From Chinchilla lanigera (Eukaryota; Chordata; Mammalia; Rodentia; Chinchillidae): a stretch of DNA of 64,000 bases. The stretch lies in assembly GCF_000276665.1 (NCBI RefSeq), contig NW_004955436.1:21371235-21435234 (forward strand), given 5' to 3'. A program made the translations under genes and the position numbers. How positions within the stretch are numbered: the stretch's first letter is position 1; every line of letters starts with the position of its first letter. This document shows positions 55,485 to 64,000 of this stretch, in pieces. Under the pieces are notes generated by a model, which searched no databases, was not told the origin of the DNA, and saw only the letters and a list, made by a program, of their open reading frames with translations.

Positions 55485-55990
55485 ATCCACAAGAGTTAAA
55501 AGCAGGGACTTGAACACAGATTTGTAACCCAAATACACAGCAGTTTTATTCACAGTAGCTAAAAGTTAGCAGCAGCCGAAGTGTCTGCCAGCAAATGAGT
55601 GGCCATGCAAAGTGTACTATATGCCTGCAGTTGAATATTACACAGCCATAAAGAGGAATGCAATTTCAGTATTTGCTACAGCATGATAGACCTTGAAAAC
55701 CTTAAGCCAAGTGAAATAAGCCAAGCACAGAAGGACAAAGAGGAAGTACTTAGAAAAGGCAAATTCCCAGACACAAACAGAAGTCCCCGGTAGGCAGTGG
55801 GAATTGGGGTATGGAGAGTTATTCTTTTCAGAGGGCGCGGTGTTTATGTGTGGGTGGTGAAAAGGCTTTGGGTCATAATGATAGCTACATTACAATGTAA
55901 ATGCACGTAAAGCCACCAAATTGCACACTTACAAATGATTAAAATGCTACATATTGTGCTGTATATATTTTACCACAATAAGAATAAACC
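55485..55990 (+). mobile_element. Old L1 3' end, sense, in PERP intron 2
   Basis: CAGCAGTTTTATTCACAGTAGC, GCCGAAGTGTCTGCCAGC, GAATATTACACAGCCATAAAG, AAGTGAAATAAGCCAAGCACAG, CACTTACAAATGATTAAAATG, ATATTTTACCACAATAAG. Old L1 family by the ending. Confidence 0.85.
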
Positions 55991-56096
55991 TAGTATATAT
56001 TTTTAACCTATTATTCATTTTTAGAAATAAAACAGTAAGATCTAGTTATGGCTGTCCAAGCTGACAGGGGTTATGATTGTACAGAAAACTGGTTCT

Positions 56097-56196
56097 TTTT
56101 TTTTTTTTTTGGTTTTTCTCTGGTACTGGGAATCGAACTCACAACCTTGCGCTTGCCAGGCAGGCGCTTTTGCCGCTGAGCTAAATCCCCAGCCCC
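56097..56196 (-). mobile_element. ID SINE, antisense, in PERP intron 2
   Basis: T-rich tail, TTCTCTGGTACTGGGAATCG, ACAACCTTGCGCTTGCCAGGC, CTGAGCTAAATCCCCAGCCCC. Target duplication AGAAAACTGGTTCT at 56083-56096 and 56197-56210, perfect. Confidence 0.97.
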
Positions 56197-56210
56197 AGAA
56201 AACTGGTTCT

Positions 56211-56860
56211 GTTGTCCTGCAACAGATGTAAAGCTGAAAAGTCTCGCTTGATCTTGTGTTCCTGTTTTCTAATTTAGTATTCATTCTCTCTTTTAAAATT
56301 TGACAAAGACTAAGAAGTGAATAGAGGAGAATAAAGAGTCTAGAAATTTCAATGTACTTTTAGTGAAAATACTGAACAAAGCCTACTTGGTTTTTACGGT
56401 ATATTTCACAGCAGCAGTTGCTGGAAAAATTGGGTTAAAATTAGAAAATGTGAACACTGATACAATTTAAATTTTGTAAGAATTCATCCAAACCATTATG
56501 AAAATTTCATGTATGGTGAACCAAAATAGATAAACAACAGTTCACATTTATTGCCAGGAAAATTAGAGGTCGGTGCAGAAAAGGATTACTTTTGTGTCTT
56601 ACACAATATTTTGCAATAAAGGGCAAACTGAACTAGTAAATTTGCTATTTAAAATATGCATTAAGTTGAGAAATGTTTTAAGACCTTCATCAAGCTTGTT
56701 CTTCATGATTGCCACAGACGAGGAACATTTCCACTGAGTTGAGAAATGGAAGCAGCTAAACAACGTACTTGCCTATCTAGCACTTGAAAAGAAGAAAAAA
56801 GGAAGCCTACTTTTGGGTATATCTGTGGAGCTAGTAGAAAAAAAATAAGATGGTAGAAAA
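56211..56860 (+). other. PERP: PERP intron 2, AT-rich, no feature recognised
   Basis: Nothing recognised. Confidence 0.5.
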
Positions 56861-57010
56861 AGCAGTGGTTGTGTGACACACACCTATAATCTCAGCACTC
56901 AGGAGGCTGAGACAGGAGGATTAGCACAAGTTCAAGGCCACCCTAGGCTGCATAGTGAGTTCAAGACCAGTCTGAACTGTAGTGAGACCCTGTCCTTTTT
57001 TTTTTAATCC
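56861..57010 (+). mobile_element. B1 SINE, sense, in PERP intron 2
   Basis: GTGACACACACCTATAATCTC, GGAGGCTGAGACAGGAGGATT, GGCCACCCTAGGCTGCATAGTGAGTTCAAGACCAGTCTG, GTGAGACCCTGTCC. The internal repeat is present. Confidence 0.9.
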
Positions 57011-57825
57011 TGTCTTAAAAAACAAAAATAGTGGTGACAAAATGGCAGTGTGTATATATGAGATTTTAAGTAAAAAGACGCAGAATGTAACCTTGCATGA
57101 AATGATGCATTATAGCTAGATAATATCATGCATGGTCATTGAAAAAGCTACAGAAGTATCTTTAATAACATTTTACTTATTTTAAAGTTGCTGAAGCTGT
57201 CACTGTGGTGATCAGTCATAAGTGTGAGCATGTGACTCTCTTAGCAGTTTGGAAATCTTGACTCTCGCTTTCCTTTTTCTACCCTTGCTTATGCTTTCCC
57301 GAAGCACTGTACTGCTTCTTCTCCTCCGTTTCCCCAGCCTGGAGGGCCCTTCCCAGTCTCTGGCTCTCCTTGCTGTTTATTCTCCAGAATCCCGGCTTCT
57401 CTGAGAGCTTTTCTGGTGGTTCCCCACACTGACCATTCCCATCAGGGCTCACTGCTTCGTTTACGCATTCACTGATTGGGTATCAGGAAGGAGACAAGTG
57501 TGTGCACATGCATGTTTAGATGGAATTTTTGCTAACCCTGAATATATTAATTTCATTTGGCACTGGAACTGCAAAGGTTAGAAAACCAGATTCTACCAGC
57601 TTCCTTTTGTTGTACAACACAATTTTGTACTTCAGTCCAAAATGATATGCTTACCCGTGTAATATAAAGTGATTCTGTGTCCCGTCTGTATTTCACGTAG
57701 TGAGTATCTATGATCGATATTATCAGTTCCAGGTATCTGCTAACACACAATAGCTAATGATCTGTTTTAGCTCATGATTAACTAGACTCGGCTAGTCCCT
57801 TTAGCATTTTTATGTGGGTTAACAC
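57011..57825 (+). other. PERP: PERP intron 2, no feature recognised
   Basis: Nothing recognised except a C/T-rich run near 57270-57370. Confidence 0.5.
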
Positions 57826-58320
<495 letters not shown>

Positions 58321-59545
58321 GGCGGGAGGCGAGCGAGACAGGCTCGAGCCGAGGGCACCCGGAGGAGGCGAACCTTCACAGGCCTCTGGCATCTGTTTCG
58401 GCAGCGTCCGGAAGCTGCAGCCCGCTTCGAACCTCTTTTGGCAGTGTTCATAGGGTTAAACTGGTCGGAAATGCTAAAATAGTTTGGGAGAAAATATTTC
58501 TTAGGTTGTGTTATAGTTTCATATTCCTCTGTGTTTTGTAGAATTTATAAAAAGATGTTTCTTTTTACTAGTTACTTAAAATATGCCAATATCTCCTATG
58601 TCTGTCTATAGCCTTTATACGGCATTTATAAAAGAAAACAAACTTGAAAGGTAGAAATGTGACAGCTTCCGGCATGTAGTAATCTGATCAAGTTTGGGGT
58701 TTTTCTCCCCCAGATAGAATGGATTGTTTATATTAAGGGCTAAGGAGAAGAGGAACTATTGGTAAAGATTGTGTGTAACCAAACATTCTAAAATTAATGT
58801 AAAACAAAAACTCTTTATTTTCAAGTAAAGAAGCAAACTAGTTTCCCAAATGCGTATCATTTTTGAGAGTTTATAATTCATATCCTAGTAATTGTTTTTT
58901 GGTACACTGCACATTGACTTGGTTTTTACACAGAAGGAAGTATTTCTCTGTGGCCCAAGCAGATTGCAGTAGTGAGGCCTCTTTAAGTACAAAAAGGCTA
59001 AGGTGAAATTTGCTCTTTTAATGAAAGTAGCTTACAGGGTTAGGGTGTGGGGAAACGCTGTATTAATAAATCTGTACTGCTTTGTGTCTATGGTCAGGAC
59101 CTATGTAGGGTTGAAAGATGGGCCCGATCTGAGTCACTGACTGATGGGAGTGATGAAGCCATGGTAGTAAGGCGTTAGGACGGAAGTGCCATTGAAACAG
59201 GACAAGGGGAAGAAATGACTTGAATTTTTCATCTCTGGTTTAGCTGGGCTCTAACTACATAGACACAGCTCTGTTAGATTTTAACTGTCACAGAAACCTA
59301 AATATAGTTAAAAACCTGGTCTTTCTTGGTAAAATGTCTAATGTAAAACACACAACAGGAGAATTCGGGGAGATGAATTTCTCTGAACATATATTGGATG
59401 AATTGTTATTATTTTTTTACCATTTATACTGACATAATGAAAACCAACTCATTTTATATCGCAAATTACTATTTTGTAAGTTGTACCACAAGCAATGAAA
59501 GTTTTCATTATGTTTTTTCTCAATAAACCAGGTGTTAAAATCTTG
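58321..59545 (+). other. PERP: PERP 3' UTR
   Basis: It follows the stop directly and ends just past AATAAA at 59522-59527, giving about 1.2 kb, similar to the human 3' UTR. No transposon is recognised in it, in contrast to the flanking DNA, which is expected for a conserved UTR. The cleavage site is inferred, about 15-20 nt after AATAAA. Confidence 0.8.
59522..59527 (+). terminator. PERP: PERP polyadenylation signal AATAAA
   Basis: Canonical AATAAA in TTTTCTCAATAAACCAGG, followed by a GT/T-rich stretch (TTTGTAAGTTTTGTTG) suited to downstream cleavage factor binding. Confidence 0.8.
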
Positions 59546-60346
59546 AGTCTAGTTTGTAAGTTTTGTTGTTTTTGTTGTTGTTCTTCTGTTCTGGGGGGTG
59601 GGAATTTTTGAAGAATTCTCTCAGTAAGAACATGAAGCAAAAGGAAAGTTGCTTTTTCTCAGTTTTAAAGGTCTTGCTCGTTTTGTGTCGATAACCACTT
59701 TTGGATGAGTGTGGATGAATTCTAGCAGTCTACTCTGAATTTTTCCTCCGTGAACAATACCCTGTGCCCAGATGTCAGACAGCATCTGCCTAGGGCTGCC
59801 GGCCAGAGGAAGAGGTCTAGGAAGTTTCTGGAAGGTCCAGCCCCAGGGCACAGGTGCACGGTTTGGCGGAAGGTCTGCCCCCTCTGCTTTTCTCTTCCCA
59901 GCCTCTTGCCTGTGAAGGGGTCCTCTTCCATTAGGGAGCGAAGCAGCATTCACTCCACTTCTTTTCCCTGCCCGTTCACTTATGTCCCACTGCTGGCCGT
60001 GGCAGATTCTACAGCATGTGTAGCTGGGAAGAACGGCTGCAGGGTGCCCGGCCCATGATGGAGTCTCTCGAATGCTTGCTTTGGCTAGTTGGTCCTTAGC
60101 AGTGCATTTTTCTTAGGCCTTTCAAAATATGGGATGAATGCTTCCCATCATAAATTTAAAGGAATGTGGCCTGGGTGATTATTTATGCCAAAGTGACTAG
60201 AGAATTTGAAGCAGTAGTTGACAATGTCAAAACTACCATCTGTCAGGATAGAGCACAGCACATTCAAGAAAATAATGGATTTCTAGAGATTCAGAAACTC
60301 AGTCTCTTGTTATACCCTAAAGTGACTCTGATTGTGAGGTCTCCAA
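59546..60346. other. Downstream intergenic DNA, no feature recognised
   Basis: Overlapping frames of 75-110 codons at 59621-60058 on both strands have no known domain. Confidence 0.5.
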
Positions 60347-60362
60347 AGCACACACTTCTGTT

Positions 60363-60468
60363 TTGTTTTGTTTTTTTTTTTTTGGTTTTTCTCCGGTATC
60401 GGGAACCGAACTCACAACCTTGCACTTGCTAGGCAGGTGCTTTGCCGCTGAGCTAAATCCCCAGCCCC
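60363..60468 (-). mobile_element. ID SINE, antisense
   Basis: T-rich tail, TTCTCCGGTATCGGGAACCG, ACAACCTTGCACTTGCTAGGC, CTGAGCTAAATCCCCAGCCCC. Target duplication AGCACACACTTCTGTT at 60347-60362 and 60469-60484, perfect. Confidence 0.97.
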
Positions 60469-60484
60469 AGCACACACTTCTGTT

Positions 60485-61015
60485 CTGGACGTTTTTCCCC
60501 GTGGAACTTCCTCTTGTCAGTAACACGCTGTACTAAATGGTGTACGCTTGGGAAAAACACAAGTTCCTGAGACCAGGGACATGAAATATTTGTGACAAAG
60601 ACATGCTGTGTCATTGTTTAGCTGCAATGTTTCATTTCTTTTAGGACTGTTCAGCCTTTCATTCCTTATTGGTTCAGATTCACCAAGACAGATACTTTTA
60701 TGTCATACACAGAAAGGAAATTCTGGAGAGTAATGAAAAATTCAACAGAAAAGCCACCTAAAGATTAACAACGCCTTCCTGAGCTTTCCCATGGTAAAGC
60801 TGAGGTGGTTTTGGTTCTCTAATTACATCGAGTCCCCACCCTTCAAATAAGCAGTTCTACATTCCCACACAATTACCTTGTGCTCACACTACTAATAGAT
60901 ATGCTAAAAGCCACTTATTGTTTAATGTAACAAAGCAGCAATAAATCAAGGTCTTCTGGCTGTCACACTGGTATATACTGTGGAATATACTTACTTTTCA
61001 CTTTGAACCTGTATT
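60485..61015. other. Intergenic DNA, no feature recognised
   Basis: Nothing recognised. Confidence 0.5.
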
Positions 61016-61187
61016 CTGAGCTGGGTGTGTGGCACACCTGTATTCCTAGCACTCCAGGAAGCTGAGGCAGGAAGATCACAACTTCAAGCTGTCTGGGCAA
61101 TTAAGCAGATTTAGCACAACTTTGTCTCAAAAAATCAAAAGTGAGTTGTAGACGTAACAGTATGAAAGCCCTGGGTTCAGTTGCCCT
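61016..61187 (+). mobile_element. B1-dID composite SINE, sense
   Basis: GAGCTGGGTGTGTGGCACAC, GGAAGCTGAGGCAGGAAGATC, CTTTGTCTCAAAAAATC, then dID ..GTATGAAAGCCCTGGGTTCAG. Confidence 0.85.
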
Positions 61188-61580
61188 ATGTCATGGCTTG
61201 TGTCTAGATATCCCCCCAAAGCCTCATGCAGTCATAGATGGGACTTTTTCAGAGGTGGCTGGATCTAGAATGTGCGACACTGGGATCAATTCATGGCGAA
61301 ATGCTAGGTTCAAGGGCACTAGGATTAAGGGTGTGAGTGCTACCCGCCCTAAGCAGCCTGGATAGGATATAAGGGGTAGAAAGAGGCTTGTCTTCTCCCT
61401 TCCCTGCTTGCTTTTGCCGTCTTCGTGCCATGAACTGGTTCTCTGTGATGCCAGTCTGCTGTGAAGCCAGCCAGTGATGGACTGAAACTTCTACAAACTG
61501 TGAGCCAAAGAAATCTTTCTTCTCTTAACATGGGGGGGCTAGGTATTTTGTCTCAGTGATGAGAAAGTAACTAATAAATA
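61188..61580 (+). mobile_element. MaLR-type LTR, sense
   Basis: TATGTCATGGCTTGTGTCTA, GATATCCCCCCAAAGCCTCATG, ACTGAAACTTCTACAAACTG, GTATTTTGTCTCAGTGATGAG, AAGTAACTAATAAATA. Same broad group as the other sense copies, but a distinct subfamily. Confidence 0.7.
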
Positions 61581-64000
61581 CTACAAGCAATACAAAACAA
61601 CAGAAACATAGACTGCAGGATGTACATGAGAGGCTGTCCTTTTGAAGGAAATGAAAGCAACAGGAAAATATAACTACTAGGCATGAATTAGGCTGGTTTT
61701 GCTACAGAACCCCTGTGACATTCCTACTGACATAAACCTGCAAGTGAAATCGTCAGTCTTCTAGGCTCACCCTAAGCGGCGTATGTGAGTCCCACCTGGC
61801 TTCGGCTCGCACTCACTAGCTATTCAGTGTTGGACAGGTCCTGTCCTGCTGGGCTCACCATCCTCTCCTGTCAAATGATCGCACATGACCCCTTTTCCTT
61901 CAAAATTCTCTGGTCAGAGTGTAGTTACTCATTTGTTAATTTACAAAAATACCAATGCAAAAGGGAAAAAGGTTAACTTGAAGCTTTTTTTCAAATTGCT
62001 TTTCATAACCGGATACTGCAATTAAAATCATCTTAATATTGTATCATCTTAATAAGGGGGAAAAAAAGCCCTGTTTATATTTCAGAGAGCTCCTGATTCA
62101 AGGTGGTGAGGTGGACCCTATCAAATACCTCTTTTCTAACCAGTAGAGGAAAAAACCTAGAATAGTAAACAAGGATCAGAAGGGATAAATCTGTAAGAAG
62201 AGAGGAATCCACTAGCTGACTAGTGATTTTGTCAAGTTTCTGGAAGGTGAAAATGAGTGACATCGTCCACACCCCGGGGAAGCTGCCACCCTGAGCAAAC
62301 AGTTTTCTGGGAGGGATCACTGTGCTTCCTGGTAAGTGCCAAAGAGGTGCCAGGCTTGGTGCCAGCGGGAGAGGGTGGGAATGGGGCAAGGGAGGGTAGC
62401 ACTTAGAGATCTGCTCCATGAGGCACACTACCCCCACCCCAAGGCCCAGAAAAGATGACCAAGCTGACTGACTGGCACAGCACTTTCTCAGGGCTCCCTG
62501 TGTATTCATCTGTGGACCCCTCACATTTACTTCTCATACAGGTTCAGTTATTCTTCCTTTTTCAGGAAGGAATGGAAGCACAGGAACACGAAATGACTTT
62601 CCCAAAGCAGACAGCCTGCAAACACTAATGACAACAGTCCTTGGAGACCAGTGGTGGGCGGAGTTCAGTACTGCAGGGCGAGGCACAGTGAGAATTACCT
62701 CCTCTGCACCGTGGGGGTGTCCCCGGGCTTCCTCTCCTCCCCTCCTGGCTCCCTCAGGGCCTTCCACTTCTCACTCCAAGGACAGCCTGCCTTTCCCACG
62801 TGTTTGGGGCATAGTCTAGAGAAGAGGTATGGGGGAGGTGAAGGGCCAAAAGTGTAAAGGACCAGGCCTGCGCGAAAGTGGATTCCCCCAGGGGGCAAAG
62901 GAAGGCAATGAGTGGAAAAAAAGAAAGTGAGATTTGAAAAATCCACCTCCACCACCAATCTACCTCACGGCAGTGTTTGAGAATCGCCGTTCATGCTTTA
63001 GAACGAGTCTTCATCGTCAGACTGCCGACTTTTGGAGCCCTGCTGTGGGACTGGACCACTTGTCACCATCTCCAAACCATCACAGGGCCGTGGTGGAAGT
63101 CAGAGTCCCGTCTTGATTTGGACAACTGATGGAGAGGGCTTCTAAAATAAAATCCCGCAGCAGCTTTCACAGGCATTTATTTTTAGCCTTTATAAAATGG
63201 CTATTTTAGATACTGCATATCACCTGCTCCTGATTGAAGTACGATTCAGCTTTAGACGTTAGATTCATCCACTGTTGTGAGTGTTCATCATCGTTCATAA
63301 AATATCCTGAAAGTTGTGTTGCAGGAAAAAGACTGTGAACACACGTAGATCAAGCAGAACACATAGATAGAAACACACCATAGCCAATCCTTTGACTTCG
63401 GTTTGTTCTGGAAGATTCCTGATCTAAAGTAAAAACACATGGAAGATGGACTCCTTTTGCTCTCATGTATGATGAATCTAAATCTAAGCAGAAGAAAGTA
63501 AATGCATAGCCTTTATCTTAAAATTTTTAAACCAGTATTTAATCTGAAGTAAAGCCATTTTAATATAAAATGTATTAAATCAAGTTTGTTGTTTAATCTC
63601 CCCCCACACACACAAATTTTCTAATAAAATAAAGCCAATGCGCATAAAGCTTGTCACATCTGTGGGAAAGTACTGTCTCCTTAGAAGCAACTGGCTGACC
63701 TCAGCTCCTGACACCTTGACTTTGATTTAGAGGGATTAGACGACAAATATATTTATAGTCCTCTAGTCCTTAATTCTCTCCTGAAAGAGAAATTCAAGGT
63801 TTTCCCAGCTTAAAAAAAATAATAATGGAATCAATTTTAATATCCCACTGGAGTAATTCAAAGTGATTTCAATTAATTCAAGGACACTTCATATAAACAC
63901 ACAGTAGCCCTGTCGTAGGAACACCTGCCCATCCCCCAGCAGGTGGCAAATACAATGAAGTCGAGGACGAAGAGGTCCACTTCCTGTCTCCTCTTTTAAA
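61581..64000. other. Downstream intergenic DNA, no feature recognised
   Basis: AT-rich in the last 900 bases. A 149-codon antisense frame (62075-62524) and shorter frames at 62530-62960 have no recognisable domain. No repeat family was assigned, so it is a relatively repeat-poor stretch. Confidence 0.5.

Noticed and set aside
62075..62524. 149-codon antisense frame in the downstream region
   Set aside because: No domain or conservation signal could be named; no promoter or polyadenylation context.

Overview
The window is nuclear DNA from a rodent. It is dominated by interspersed repeats, and the only intact gene recognised is PERP (p53/p63-regulated tetraspan membrane protein of desmosomes), on the + strand. 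Rodent origin follows from many B1 (7SL-derived) and ID (tRNA-Ala-derived) SINEs and B1-dID composites. No B2 elements were seen, which argues against mouse-like rodents (Myodonta). The ID consensus here (A-box GGGGATTTAGCTCAGYGGC, tail starting GGTACCRGAGAAAAACC) is not the rat, squirrel or guinea-pig type as I remember them. A beaver-like (Castor) genome is my best guess, at low to moderate confidence.

Layout. 1-44 kb is intergenic. It holds unique AT-rich DNA with MaLR and ERVL-type LTRs in both orientations, L1 fragments of several ages, L2 and MIR relics, and SINEs. At 37.9-43.1 kb there is a mosaic: an L1 5' part (5' UTR, decayed ORF1, start of ORF2), then an RPL9 processed pseudogene, a 182-bp hAT-type MITE, and an L1 3' end. 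From about 44.5 to 46.6 kb there is a CpG island interrupted by 670 Ns (45428-46097). PERP exon 1 and the promoter are almost certainly in that gap. Coding exon 2 is 54087-54227 and exon 3 is 58094-58320. The 3' UTR runs to an AATAAA at 59522-59527. The two visible exons supply 368 nt of CDS, leaving 214 nt for exon 1 if the protein has the 193 residues of the human one; the intron phases agree. From 59.5 to 64 kb there is intergenic DNA with an ID, a B1-dID and a MaLR LTR.

In human the neighbours of PERP are ARFGEF3 (upstream, divergent) and TNFAIP3 (downstream side). Neither is seen here, which fits a window centred on PERP and its flanks.

I found no novel gene system. The points most worth a second look are the missing PERP exon 1, the L1/RPL9/hAT mosaic, a 107-bp direct duplication near 9.4 and 10.4 kb, a palindrome plus direct repeat at an LTR edge (20.46 kb), and a compact candidate regulatory cluster in PERP intron 1 (51.78-51.88 kb). 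Repeat boundaries were read by eye and may be off by tens of bases; family names come from remembered consensus features, not from a database search.
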